A stretch of 64,000 bases of DNA from Owenia fusiformis (Eukaryota; Annelida; Polychaeta; Sabellida; Oweniidae), in the NCBI GenBank assembly GCA_903813345.2, contig CAIIXF020000009.1:32586740-32650739 (forward strand), given 5' to 3'. A program made the translations under genes and the position numbers. The notes beneath the pieces were generated by a model. The model was not told where the DNA came from, ran no database searches, and saw only the letters and a program-made list of their open reading frames with translations. This document shows positions 24,725-37,023 of this stretch, in pieces. Every line of letters begins with the position of its first letter. Positions within the stretch are counted from its first letter, which is position 1.

Positions 24725-24888
24725 TACAGTTAAACCTCTAAATGGGAATACCTTTGATACTTCAATGGGAGGTTATCCTCTACCTGGAAGGTTATCCTCT
24801 TGATGAGATTCATTTTTACATTTTCTTATAAGTAACTGGACTTAAGTGTTCCATATGTGCAAATGTTCCATCAACAGACTTTACTGTA
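24725..24888. repeat. Small MITE with TACAGTTAAAC / ACTTTACTGTAC ends
   Basis: About 164 bp with short inverted ends, similar in size and terminal sequence to 17494-17652. The interior has GGGAGGTTATCCTCT words. Confidence 0.55.
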
Positions 24889-25075
24889 CAGGCCCGTAGC
24901 CAGGATTTGCCAAGGGGGGGTTCAGTTTTCAAAAATTTCCAGGGGGGGTTCACATTTGACAATTTTGGCCCAAATATGGCTAAAATCACTTGAGAAGTGC
25001 TCAAAATGGTGAAAAACTGCATCATTTTGAAAGAATTTTTGGCCAGGGGGGGGGGGGCCTGCTGTAATAAGATCT
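24889..25075. repeat. G-run repeat beginning CAGGCCCGTAGCCAGG
   Basis: A dispersed-repeat-like block with three G-runs (7-11 G) near 24914, 24944 and 25047, alternating with TTCA and TTTGACA words. It abuts the MITE at 24725-24888. Its identity is uncertain; it may be the end of an older retroelement. Confidence 0.45.
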
Positions 25076-27057
25076 TGAATCAAAAGATTTGGATCTTAGA
25101 GTTTTTCATATTCACAGATTTTACTGTGGTTGTTTATTTATTTACATGTATTTATGTGGAAAGGTTGTAACACTTACGCTTATTTTTTATAAATGTACTT
25201 AATGTTTAAAGGTTGCGACATAATTAGTCCCATTCACAGGATAAAAAATCTACCTGTTATTCCTTTTCTGATTTTTCATGAGCATATGCTATTTTGCATG
25301 TAATCAAAACTATGTTGAAAATGTTTAAGCTCGTTTGTTTTTGAAAGTTACGTTATTAAGTTCTCTTTACTAAATTCCATACTGGATTGGACTTGAGAGT
25401 TTGATTCTATACAATTCTATATTCATGCCATTCTTTCATTTATGAATGTAATTGCTGTTATATTTTCTAGTTACGTTGATAGTACTTATTTTGATCACAG
25501 TTTATACTGCTCAGGAAACTAGTGAGTTGTCAAATGTCAATTGAAACTTTGAGAAATACATTTAATTTTGAAAACAGTTTCGAGAGAAATCAGTGTATGA
25601 TTTAAACAGTAACTTGGTGGTAAAACAGAAAGTTGGTAATTTACAGAGATGATAGAATTGAATTTGAATTACAGTTAAGTGAGTTTTTAAGTATTGTATT
25701 AAATGTTGGTAAAATTGATGAAACCTAGTTTTATTTTAACAATTTTTATTAGTCCATCAAAAGATCTGTATTCTTGAGGGGATTAATGCATGCCCCAAAC
25801 TCAAAGTTAAATTGAGACATCAATTTCAGAGTTCCAATGTTATCTGGATCAAGGGTGGAATTACTCAATCCAGATTTTGAGTAATGTCATTTTTTATATC
25901 AATATCAGTATTACTGTGGCAAACAAGGACTGATTTTGATTTGTACAAGTTCATAAAAAACACACAAAATCCCATGATTATTTCAAAAAATGTACACATT
26001 GAATATTTCGGTGGTATTGGTTGTTCCAGGCATATGCCAGGTATGATGACAGCAATTTTGTTGTGATTTCAGTTTATTGATTTTTGAAAAATACTAAAAA
26101 TAATATCAAAGCTGTTACAGTGTTTTCCACTAAAATTGGCATAATCATGGAATAATGCTTTTCCATCATATATTTTCCTGTGGGAAACTAAAATGCATAT
26201 CATAGATAAAATCAACACAATCTTGTGATGCTAATGAGCCTTGAATGAGTTCAGACATTTAAAACACATTGTATGTTTTCCAAATCTGAGTGATATGTTG
26301 TTCTTTGGATCATTTGATGGAAGTCCTTCCATTTTAAACAGTAAAGAACCTAAGGCATTTTCTTATGTATATACTTTTCTATTTTCTCTATGTTTTATAC
26401 ATTTGTAATAAATATTTTTCCAACTTTAAACATGTACTTTGTCACATAAATTTTTTTGGTTGATATAACTGATTTGTGATCAACATTTATAAAATCAGCA
26501 GTTACACTAAGTTTAACACACCAATGTAATTTTTTCATCTTCATGAATCATTGTTTTTGGAATTTCTGTCACATAAATATATTTGATTCTATGCATGCAA
26601 ACATAGTAATGAGAGGAGGCTCCTTTGTTGTTGTTGTCATGGTCTTGGGAGAGCTCCTTTGTTTTAATGGTCATGGGAGAGCTCCTTTGAATCATTTTTC
26701 TCTATGTGATCTTTAGAGAACTGGTTATATTCCACTCCTGCCCCACGTTATTTCCTTTTGGAATGTCATTTGGAAACAGTTGGTATGATTAAATCTAGAG
26801 GATACTTTTGTACAGCATGGGGTATTTGATTGAAGGTACACTGTCTATTATTTTTCCGATGTTTAGTTCATTCATATCATATTTCATTCATTCTTCTAGT
26901 GCAGGAATAACATCAACTTTGATTTCAATTGAAGATCAAGTTTGACACTTATAACTGCTCGAACATAAAGATCTTGCACTCTGCCTTTGCAGTTTGTATG
27001 TTTAAATCAAAGTTGGTGTCATTCCTAAATCTCTTCATTCTCCCATAAATGAATATT
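25076..27057. other. Intergenic / 3' flank of the EF-hand gene, no recognised feature
   Basis: AT-rich DNA without a credible ORF. The left part is downstream of nothing recognisable. The right part (about 26400-27057) is probably 3' UTR or flank of the minus-strand EF-hand gene. I could not fix a poly(A) site. Confidence 0.45.
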
Positions 27058-30000
27058 TCACTGGTAGGCTCCATCCATTCTGTATGTATTAGGAGGGGTT
27101 GTTCTGGGTCCATATTGGTATTCTGAGCTCTCAGTACTTGTTGTTATGCTGCCACTGCTGCCTGCACCATCGTTAGTTACAACTGTTGTTGAGGATGCTC
27201 CTGTAATATATAAGAATAAGGATATATAGTTGGTATTTATTTGTTGAAAGGATTGGTAGCCATGGTGAATCCAACATCGTTTTTCTCTTGTAATTTTTTC
27301 AGAATTTTTTTGTTTTAAGAGAAACATGTGTTTAATTTAGTTCACCAAGCCTATCTTCTGCCATTGTGCCAGTTGCCATGACTTATTTCCTCTCATTTGC
27401 CACACCATGACAACCACCTTAACGTATCACTACTAACAAAGCAGTTCACCATGAGTTACAACTGTCATCATGGGTTATGCTTGCAATATGTGATTTACAA
27501 CCATCAACATTACATGGCTTACAGTTCTCATCCAAAATACTAGCTAACAGGCCACCATGGCTATCAACTGTCACCATGGTTTATAACTGCAAATGGAGCT
27601 CGGTTATCTGCATCATGCGTTACAACTGCTACCATGGCTTCTGCTTGCAATATGTGATTTACAACCATCGTCATTACATGGCTTACAGCTCTCATCCAAA
27701 ATACTAGCTAACAGGCCACCATGGCTATCAACTGTCACCATGGTTTATAACTGAAAATGGAGCTCGGTTATCTGCATCATGAGTTACAACTGCTACCATG
27801 GCTTATGCTTGCAATATGTGATTTACAACCACCGTCATTACATTGGTTACAATTATCACCCAAGACCCTTAAAGTGTACTAGTACCATTATGGTTGATGA
27901 CTGCAATTGTGGCTTATATAGTTACATGTAACTCTACCACCATGACGACTTCCATACAGGTGCCCCATGTAAACGTTTTTCACCATAGCCCACCTCTACC
28001 ACACAAGTGCCCAACGTTTTTCACCATGGCCCACCTCTATCACACAAGTGCCCAACGTTTTTCACCATGGCCCACCTCTACCACCAACTATCTTGGCACA
28101 AATAAATCTTAAACGTACCTTGGTTTGCTGGGAACCCAACAAGAAGGTATTTACTTGGGTGGTCCTCGTCCATGGACGCTACCATTCCCATAAACATATC
28201 AACGTATACAGATTCTGTGAATTGTCTCCCACGCTGTAAAGATGAAGAAAATATTGAAAGTATTGTCCCGAAAATCATGCTAGTGTTTTTCTTACATTCT
28301 AATTCAATTTTCTGAAAAAGTAATTGAGATATCTGACCAAATATGTGTCGGCTACAGTTGGCTGCTTTTCTAGAAATTTTGGCATGGATTATCAAATAAT
28401 CTTATTTTTCAATGCCACTCAAAACTAATACAAAAGACTGACCAAAATCAGCAACAGCAACAGTATACACTTCCCTCCAAAAGTTTGGCAACTCCCTCAT
28501 TTGACGTTATGTTAGTCTGTTTTAAGGCGATTGTCAGAATTCTACGAAGTCGTGAATTTCTTAACTGGTTATTGAGAAAATCGAATCAAATCATAAATAG
28601 CTTTTAACAGCTTCCTAATTGAGAGTGCTAAACTTTTTTGTGGGGGTGTAGCTCACCTTTGTCGCATGAGCGTAGAGTCTGTCAGCGTCTATTCTTGATC
28701 CACCAGCTTGGATGAAACCCCGTCGCACTGCATCACGAGAGATAACACCGTCTTCTGAAACCCATAAGTTAGGGATAAGTTGAAGATTTCAAGAGCCATG
28801 AATCATTTTATGAATCGGAACGTAAGTCCCATAGTGATGTCACCACCAGAAGTGGTTGCATTCAGTATTGTTATCGTTTCCAACAACTTTTTGTGTTCGG
28901 CAACTTTTTGTGTTCAGCGGGACGGTGACATTTCGCATGTACGTTGTTACATTGATGACATGCATTTAGTATTGTCAATTTGAACCTTTTTTACATAAAA
29001 TATAAATTCTCAACTTGTGACTTACTTTTTACATCTAAAGAGTGAAAGTAATGTTTTGCTATGACTTTCATAGTTTCTGGTAAAGAGTCATGTTGGTGAA
29101 CAAAGTCGGCCGCAGCACCCCAGAAATCCTTCCACTCTTCCAAAGAGATCCTTCCATCGCCGTTCATGTCACATGTGCGGAGTAATTCATTCCAAAGTGG
29201 CCTTCTTTTAGCGAGGATTGTGTTCACGAACTCTGTATCTTCCCTTGGGTTACGGCCAGTAGCTTCTGTAACAATCTACAATAAAGAGACAAAATAAAGA
29301 GATAAAATGGAGAAATCTCCGAGGATGAATTAATATTGCAATCATCTTAAGATAAACCTTCAGAATTTTTAAATGGTGAAAACCACATTTGTATAATTAG
29401 TTAATTTTCTCTTTGTGCATTTAAAAAAGAGTACTAGATGATACAATAGACAAATAATTGTAAAATAAGACATTTTGTATGTACATGTACTTACATCTGC
29501 AAATACTTCAAAGTCTCGCCATTCTATGAACTGGTTCCCATCGGTGTCTGAAAAAGCCATATATTTTCTTAATGAATAGAAGGCATTATTTCATTATAAA
29601 TGAATTAAGAAATCCAGCATAATTATGACAATGATGTTAATTAACGTAAGCTTATATATAATATATCTTATATGAAAAGTTTTGGGAAAGTACACAACTT
29701 AAAGATATTCAAGATGTACAGTGTAATGAGAACTTAAATTTTACTTCAGGCAATAGAGTTGAATTCTGAATAAAATTGACAAATTACTATGTTTTATAAC
29801 TCATTTCTATGCACGTTTTACTGTGAAGTCACTATGACTTCATACATGGACTTTCAATAGAATATGCATGTGAAAGTGCAAACCATAAAGTACCAAATAT
29901 GGTTCCAGAACACAGCGAGGAAAAACATCCAAGACTACGTCAGACATAGGGAAAACAAACCCCCGGCTATCCCAAATCTTAATCCAGCGTGTAAAGAAAC

Positions 30001-30884
30001 AGTGTCTAATCCCCCCCACACACACACACACGCAGCCACCATTAACATCATCGTTACAACGTTTTTGGAACTTTATCTTGAATTGAATAAATAAGAACCC
30101 ACAGCCAAATGGACTTTTTTCACCATCCACTTCTGTATACAATTAAATAAAAACTTCTTTTTCAGTGATTAAATAAATATGGGAGGGTTGGATCTATCTT
30201 TCTCTGCCTCTGCAACGTTCCCGTTGCATTGAGAAACTCCCTTCGTTCACTCGATCACTCTCATTGAACCATGCTATGAGGATCGTTCCCATCCTTCAAG
30301 ATCGGTCCTTCACTGTTTTCATAGCAGATCATAATCATATTGTAATACAATGAATTACTCTTGGGCCAAGGATGATCGTTCCATTTGATTGAAGATTCGT
30401 CTCTTTGGATGAAGGATTGTTCCATGGATAGAATATATGATCATTCGGATACACGATTTGGATCTAGGTTGAACTATAGCTTTAGTTAGAGGGATGTTAA
30501 TGATTGTAGATTGATTCGGCTTGATAGAGGATCGACTCCCCTTGATGGAGGATTTTCTTTTTGATAGAGGATTAATTGGTTACTTTTGTTTTTGAAAAAG
30601 AAAATTGTTTCCAATTGAAACAAAGGTGCTTCATGAAGACTCCATTACTTTACTAGAACATCTTGTTACTGGTCTTTATATCGCGTCCTAATCCTCTCAC
30701 TTTATTAACACAATAGCGAACCCACTCCCCAAGGGATTACACCATATTCTACAAGTTACAAGTCACTTTACTTACCAAAGGATCTGGAGAAAAACCATTC
30801 AGCTTTACGCTCTGTATAATCCGTCAATTTCTCTCGATCTCCAGGCTTCACCAGAAAATTCAAGTTCTCTATCTTCCTTGACAT
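27058..30884 (-). CDS. EF-hand calcium-binding protein (sarcoplasmic calcium-binding protein/calexcitin-like)
   Basis: Six exons on the minus strand: 30776-30884, 29495-29547, 29026-29275, 28657-28754, 28119-28233 and 27058-27200. Together they give 255 residues with all junctions GT-AG and in phase. The start MSRKIENL has an in-frame ATG at 30884. EF loop 1 (residues 37-48, DTDGNQFIEWRD) is slightly off consensus, with Gln at position 6 and Asp at 12; its first codon is split by intron 1. Loop 2 (90-101, DMNGDGRISLEE) is canonical. Loop 3 (135-146, DVKKDGVISRDA) lacks the final Glu, and the fourth region (MDEDHPSK) is degenerate. The Ser/Thr-rich tail (209-255) is unusual for the family. Cytosolic calcium buffering or sensing is inferred from the family. 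There is no signal peptide. Confidence 0.88.
27440..27870. repeat. Tandem repeat of about 164 bp in an EF-hand gene intron
   Basis: About 2.3 copies in the intron between exons 5 and 6. CTTGCAATATG occurs at 27480, 27644 and 27808, an exact 164-bp spacing. Copies contain many CCATGG and ACAACTG words. Confidence 0.85.
27955..28085. repeat. Minisatellite of about 43 bp next to an exon
   Basis: Three copies of a unit with CACACAAGTGCCCA, CGTTTTTCACCAT and GCCCACCTCTACCAC, ending some 30 bp downstream (in gene sense) of exon 5 (28119-28233). Confidence 0.8.
28466..28650. repeat. Tc1/mariner-type MITE ending beside a splice donor
   Basis: About 185 bp with imperfect inverted ends: TACACTTCCCTCCAAAAG on the left and CTTTTTTGTGGGGGTGTA on the right. 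The ends and flanking TA are typical of Tc1-like elements. Its right end lies next to the exon 4 donor (GCTCAC at 28651-28656, read in reverse). Confidence 0.65.
29548..30775. other. First intron of the EF-hand gene
   Basis: 1,228 bp. It contains a short (CA)n run at about 30018-30032 and loosely repeated GAT(A/G)GAGGAT words near 30520-30570. I see no gene here. Confidence 0.5.
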
Positions 30885-31794
30885 TATCTCTGTGATTACT
30901 TCTCCTATCACTTTAAACTATTATATCATCCAAAAACTTATGAAAATAGATGTTTTTTCAGTCATAAGCGCAGGGAGGTTTTAACATATCTTATGGCTCA
31001 TACGTTCATATAGCTGTATAGCTATGTGCCCTGCCCTATAAAATGTTTGTACAGTTTTCAAGAGTTTTAAAGCAATGTGTTTGAGTGGTGAGAGAATGTA
31101 AACAAATTTTACATTAAGTCCACCTTTACAAGTAAGTTAAAGTAAACCTTTCATGTTTGTGTTTCATTGTATATTAATACAATACGCCATAAAAAAAAGT
31201 ACTGAATGTATAAAAAATGAATAAATGTTGATTCAATACATATTTGAGATACCTGTTATAGTTTATTAATGAAATTGCCGTAATACGAAATAATTTTTGG
31301 CCCTTTTCATAAAATGGCCCTACATGACAATCCTTTTACTCTAGTTAAGTCATCCGTTCCTAAAATACTCTGGCTACGTCACGCGTGTGGACCACAACGT
31401 TGCCTATGTGAACAGGTGAACACTGTGTAGACCATGCTCATTGTTCAAAGGCGCGCAACCCTCTTAAAGACAAGATGGGACTCCCCCGGCTCTAGTGAGT
31501 TGAAGAACTTACATTAAAGTACCTGAGTTTCTCGCTTACAGCCCCACTTGGCGTTTATTTTCCATGGATGTTTATTTGAAAGTCCTCGAAATTAATTCTC
31601 AAGGGTCATTATAAAGAGGTAAACAATTTTACCAATGCGGTAGGGGGCGTTTTTTAGAAAGAAATTTGTTTTTCCAGGAGTATTTTCCATGGTGCTTTAA
31701 AAGAGGGAAAAGCTTTTTCATATATCCGCCCCTATTTCAAATAAAAGTGTATAAGCGAGAAATCCGATAAGGGCCAAAAATCTAGACATGAAGG

Positions 31795-32425
31795 TGGAAA
31801 ACTGTTACGCGGTATATGGGATACATTCATGGTTGCGCGGTATTTGTGATACGGGTGAATATGCCATACTCACCTGCGGTATATGGCATATTCCGCAAGT
31901 GAGTATGCGATATTCCGCAGTGAATATGCGATACATTGATTTCAGTGAATACCCGATTCTCACCTGCGGAATATGTCATACTCACTTGCTGAATATGCCA
32001 TACACCTGGCATACATACGAATATGACATATACCACAGGTGAAAACGTGATACATAAAGCTTTGATTTTATTGGTTGCGAGATCGACTCTAAATGTAAAA
32101 CTACGCTGGATTACCAATATAGTTAGTGCGTCGAGTAGTAATATATGAATCCTGGATTGAATGAGTAAGTTTATTACGTGAGATTGGTGACTGATACTTC
32201 TGCAAAGTTAATATATTCGATACACAGTACTGTTGATTCAGTAATCATTATCATAATTAATAAATTTTACTTGTTCGTTCAATCGATGCAATCGACAATT
32301 GCGTACTTCCGTATCACGTTCTCATTGGTTAGTGTGTATGACATATACCGCAGGTGAATCTGTCATACACCGCAAGTGAATATGCCATATTCGTTGCGGA
32401 ATATGACATATTTTTGTATCGTGTT
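31795..32425. repeat. Cluster of short alternating words (TATATGGCATA / CACCTGCGG) upstream of the EF-hand gene
   Basis: In 31795-32060 and again in 32335-32425, short units recur in both orientations. They consist of palindrome-like TATGNNATA words (for example TATATGGCATATTCCGC) joined to CACCTGCGG, ACTTGCGG or CGCAAGTGA. Several CACCTG/CAGGTG words (E-box type) occur. The cluster is about 0.9-1.5 kb upstream of the EF-hand start codon. A degenerate satellite is the simplest reading; a regulatory role is speculative. Confidence 0.5.
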
Positions 32426-32929
32426 TACCGCGTAATAGAAAACTATAAAATAAGAAACACATGTATGGAAGGGGGCATAGACCAAACGTTAGATCATGAC
32501 GTTCAGTCATATATGAAAATCACTGTAAACAAAGAAACAAACATACCGTATGCAATGTGATATGAAATGATAGAAAACATTTATTACTTGGCCAATATGA
32601 TAATATATAACCAATAACCATGTCTAATATAATATGGAAAAAAATAAAAAGTGTTATCCTATATGAAAACTCAGACAAAGATCTAACATAAGATCGAATG
32701 TGATAAAATACATTTATTTCTTAGTCGAAGTGAAAATCATCACCATGTATATGGACTCTCCGACTTCAATTTATCGAATATGTATTTTACGGTCCAGTAA
32801 CTCTATCAATCATTGATTTTATAACAGACACCATCACACCATTCCGCGTTTCTGAAAATTTTAGGCAAGATTTTAAAGTATACAACTCACAATTCACAGC
32901 GCAACTACTCATGCAAGGACTTGAGAAAG

Positions 32930-33110
32930 TCATATTGTATTAATTTCCATTGTGGGAACAACGGTAAAACAAGGTCGTGAAACGAGGTCAGCACCATAAA
33001 GGTCACACATGGTCAATGTCATTGAAAGGTCAGCTAGAAGGTCAAATAAGTATGTCGATCGCATGAGATTAAAAACAGTGGGTTGTTCCAGTACACTGTA
33101 TCTGTTCCCA
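32930..33110 (-). other. Possible last exon of the PHB depolymerase-like gene
   Basis: Two acceptors here (near 33102 and 33049 in reverse) would continue the phase-1 donor at 33176 to short open tails. Neither tail resembles the family clearly, so this stays a candidate only. Confidence 0.25.
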
Positions 33111-33138
33111 GTAAGCATCATTTGAAATACAGATACTT

Positions 33139-36100
33139 TCATGACTTTGGGTTAAAATCCAAAAAGATGGACTCACGATACTCGGTATCCTCAATGGCAT
33201 ACCAGTCCCAGCATCCACTTGGGTTTGAATCAGTGACATCTATATTTGGATGGAGGATTATAATGTCGTTAGCTTCTGCCACAGAGTTATAGCCTGTGTA
33301 GAGGGCGTATTGCGTCCCCTGCCACACGCTGAATAGACAAATATAAGTATAACATTTGAACATCTCCACACAGAATGATCTCCACACGGATGTGTGTGAT
33401 TAAATGCAAAACGCTGTTCGATGTCTTCGGTGACATTTCGAATATTGTTGCAATCGAAATACAAAGTTGCTGAGAATTTCGTAGCGCAAGGCTTGGGAAT
33501 GAGACGTCTCAGGTTCGAATCCAAGATGGGTCATTGGATTTCGCACATTTCAATTTCTGTTTTTATTTCGCTGCTTTTATGTACTCTGGGGCTCAGTCAG
33601 TTACAATTAAAAACATAGCTTCAGGAAGTTTGGGGTCTTACCGTCCTTGAGAACAACCGTGGAATTGGATGTGAAATCTGCACGCTGGAAATAAATAGGA
33701 TCCGAAATGAAATGCACGGAAGGATGTAATTTCCATTTTATTAATAATGATAATTATAATGAGAAAACGTGTAGGGGAACTATAAAATAACCAGCCAACA
33801 AACTCTTCAACGTGTTTGATCCACAACACAGACAAACACAGATTTACAATATTGAAAAAGTGAAAACACGAAAATATAATAGAATGCCAACCAACCAATG
33901 CTTCCATCTTGGCATCTTGTCGGTACATAAATCCACCCAAGATCATCAAAACTGGTGATACCAAACTCATCCGCAAACTCGGTTTGGTCAAATTCAATAA
34001 GCTAAATGCCAAGAGATCAAACATTACAATGTAATCCAAACCCGTAACTTAAAATGCTCTTAGTAAATTACCGGCAGCTCCACCATGCAATGAGCTTGCA
34101 TAAATACAAGGTTTGGTCGAATTTCTCGATGTTACATTTTTATTAATAGACTTTTAGTTCCCATTCATATCGTAGCATATGTACATGATGTCATAAGCAT
34201 GCCTAGCTATGACACCAATTTTACAGTTTTTTTTATTTTTTTTTTTATTTATTTATTTATATAAAATAGATGTACATGGGGTAATATAGTAAATACAAGA
34301 GAGCATATTCAAGTGCTAATCACCATTTTGGCATTATAAGCACTCTAGCCAAGCGGGGAAAAAGATGAAGAGGGGTGGAAGGGGGGGGGGTCTGAGCTGG
34401 GCTGGGACTGGGGGAAATACAGGGCAGAGGGACAATGTAATTTATATTTGCAAGACAAGGCAGGGTACAATAGGTTCTAAGATAGTCTTCTTCAGTCTTG
34501 TTCAATACGGGGTAAGCCATCTCTTAATAAAGGCAGAAGTCAGAGTAAAGATTTTTGTGTTTTCATCCTTGCTAAAATTACGATTGCCAAAGGCTAGGTA
34601 TTCTAAAAGTGTGGATTGGTTAGTGGGGATCAAAGGAGTTTCAGTATAGAGAGTATTGAAAAAGATGGTTCTTGCATTTTCATTCAGAGGGCAGTGAAAA
34701 AAGAAGTGTTTTGGAGTTTCGGGTAGACCACAAGAACAATTAGGAGAGCTGATGAAGGTGTAATTGTGGGCAAAGAGTTGAGCCCTGAAGAGCAGGTCTA
34801 CCCTAAACCTATTAATAAGTGTTTCTTCATTTCTAGAAATATTTAGCATTGAGGTAGGGATTATGTTTATGTCAAGGTTTGTTGTGTACAGTCAAATATT
34901 TTTAAGACATTTTAAAAAATATGTTTTCGACTAAAATTGAAAATTATAGTATTATCTACAGATTAATGTGACTCGTGTGACCTACATTTTCCTCGTTAGG
35001 TGTCCATGCAGTTCCTGGGTCTGTAAGACTGCCCCCATATATGTGATTTAAAGCACCAAACGCTCCACTGTAATCACACCTGTTGATGGCAGGGGGACTT
35101 GATGTATCGCAATCATTGCCATAATCATTAGTGGGCTACAAAGAAAATTTCAAGTTTTTAAAACTTTAATAAAATCGACTGTATATTAATGGACAAGTGC
35201 ATCATATATTTATCATTTATTTATAAATTTTATCCAGTAAAACTAATGCAGGATACAAACGAAACGCAACAAACGTTTAAATACCCTCTGAAACCCCAAA
35301 ATCAAATATTAAGTTGTACACTTAGCCTACCAGTAAACGAATTAAAAGGAGCTGCGCATTGATTGTAAATGAGAATCAAAAATGTGTTAAATGTTTAAAC
35401 CTTATCAAAAATACATTGTTTTTATTGATATCTCAGTGATAAGAAATAATGATATGAGAAATAAATCCGTCACTTCACTTACAAAACCATGACCCGCGTT
35501 GGTTGTAAACATTGTTGCAATATCTGAACCAAAGTTCTGGTAGTACTCTCGTATCGCTGGACCATTTCCTACCAATGAAACAAAACAAAGTAAATCCATA
35601 ATAAGTTAAAAAATTTGGGATACAGTTTTGTAATTATTTGCAATAACTTACCAGATGGGGACATTTAGTCATGTTAATAAGCTAATGGCGTCGCATCATT
35701 AAGTCAATGAACAATCTCATCCAATATAACCCTCAATCACATTTGATCTACGGCAACCGCATGGTGGCCATAGCTTCCCAAAATCAGAGAAGTATGCACT
35801 ATGCAGCATAAAATATAGGGACAAGCAGTAAGATCTAGATTTTCGATATCGATTTTGTGAAGCGTACGGTAGCCGTAGAGTAAATGTGACCGAGGCTTAC
35901 TGTAACATAAAGGAAATTACCTTCTTGCACGGTAAAGTCATTTGGACCTTGGAATAAATAGACCTTTGCTCTAGAGATCCCTTCTACCGCATCGATATCG
36001 CCAGTAATTGCAAAATCTCTTGTATCTTGCACCAGTCGCGCAATGTTTATATTCTCGGGTTCCTGACCACACCCACTCACACCATAGTAGATGAAGCAGT

Positions 36101-37023
36101 TGTACGGCACTGGAATGGATATGAGGGTTGTCTCAAAAAGTTTAATATACAGTAAAATCGTTTTGGACAACTCTCACATTAGAATGTGCAAAGAGAAAGG
36201 GTGATATGAATCGTGTAGGCCTATATTTGTTTATTATTAATTCAGGGCAACCAGGGGGTGTCGTTTGGTAACATTACTTGATGCCAAAAGGATGCTTCTT
36301 TAACTCCCAATCCGATTACATGTACTTTAAACTTCTTTTTGTGGATGTGAAACAGGCAATAGCTTTGTGCAAAGGAGCTATCGCAAAACCATATTATAAG
36401 AACAAAATATATTGATCAATTTGATAATTGAATTATCGTACTTCCCGCAAATATAGCGGCTCCCATGATGGTTCCCGAATGAACAACGTGGAATTGTGTA
36501 CTGAAAGCTCCCCCGCTGGAGAATCCAGACACTGAGATCTGCGACCTGTCCACATTGTATTGCCCTGGAAACAAAAAAAGCCTATTATGTTGAAGTTAGA
36601 TTTTTTCCTCAGAAAATCAGGAGCAAATAACAATGAAAATAACAATTTTCAGGATTAAAAGTTGTCTAGAGACTCTACCCAGCATTGTCAAAGTCTTATG
36701 TAAACCTTTGACTATGCGCATATGCTACCTTGCCTGTGTCATGACTGGCTACGACTCTGAGCTGCAACATTTTACACTTAGGCCTATTTGAAATTCGGTG
36801 ATATTCGTCAATAGTTTAGTTTAGTTTAGTGTACTATATTTATTTATTTATAGTGGTCAGTCTTACAATTCAATAAAATATAACAATTAATTACAAGTTT
36901 ACCCAGCCCACCTTGGGCTTATTAACCACTTCTAAATACTGTTAAATAAGTAAACATTGTGCACATACCAAGACGCTGGGCATCTACAATGGCTACAAGA
37001 AGCAAAACACGAAGTACCTTCAT
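33139..37023 (-). CDS. Secreted polyhydroxyalkanoate (PHB) depolymerase-like esterase
   Basis: Exons read by hand on the minus strand: 36969-37023, 36442-36564, 35921-36109, 35483-35568, 34986-35135, 33896-34001, 33642-33684 and 33177-33328. The first exon encodes a signal peptide (MKVLRVLLLVAIVDAQ). The Ser nucleophile sits in the lipase box GFSSG (Ser34). The Asp is in FQGPNDFTV (Asp117) and the His in NAGHGF (His149). An oxyanion-type motif CRFHIQFHGC lies near residue 245 and GCWDW follows. A lipase box before the oxyanion motif is the order of the circularly permuted (type II) PHB depolymerase domain. The family hydrolyses microbial polyester storage granules or their oligomers. I see no substrate-binding domain. 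The C-terminus is unsettled: reading through 33177 stops at 33139 (about 313 residues), but a GTGAGT at 33171-33176 could splice to a further exon near 32930-33110. Confidence 0.85.
33470..33540 (+). repeat. tRNA-like fragment (possible SINE or tRNA relic)
   Basis: GGTTCGAATCC at 33512-33522 is a perfect RNA polymerase III B-box/T-loop word. An A-box-like TAGCGCAAGGC lies about 30 bases upstream. Flanking arms do not form a convincing cloverleaf, so I treat it as a tRNA-derived repeat fragment inside an intron. Confidence 0.4.
34215..34870 (-). mobile_element. 5'-truncated LINE 3' end with zinc-knuckle coding remnant
   Basis: The open frame at 34502-34849 (minus) encodes about 115 residues. 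It has RFRVDLLFRAQLF and a Cys/His cluster CSCGLPETPKHFFFHC, the pattern found C-terminal to many LINE reverse transcriptases. Downstream lies an A-rich tail, read in reverse as the T-rich run at 34229-34260. It sits in the intron between exons 5 and 6 of the depolymerase gene. Confidence 0.75.
36814..36925 (-). mobile_element. Short retrotransposon 3' fragment with (CTAAA)n tail
   Basis: Read in reverse it ends in ATAAATAAATATAG and several ACTAA repeats (plus strand TTTAG repeats at 36814-36829), a typical LINE or SINE terminus. It lies in the first intron of the depolymerase gene. Confidence 0.4.

Noticed and set aside
33470..33540. Functional tRNA gene
   Set aside because: The B-box is perfect, but the acceptor and anticodon stems do not pair convincingly, so it is listed only as a tRNA-like fragment.
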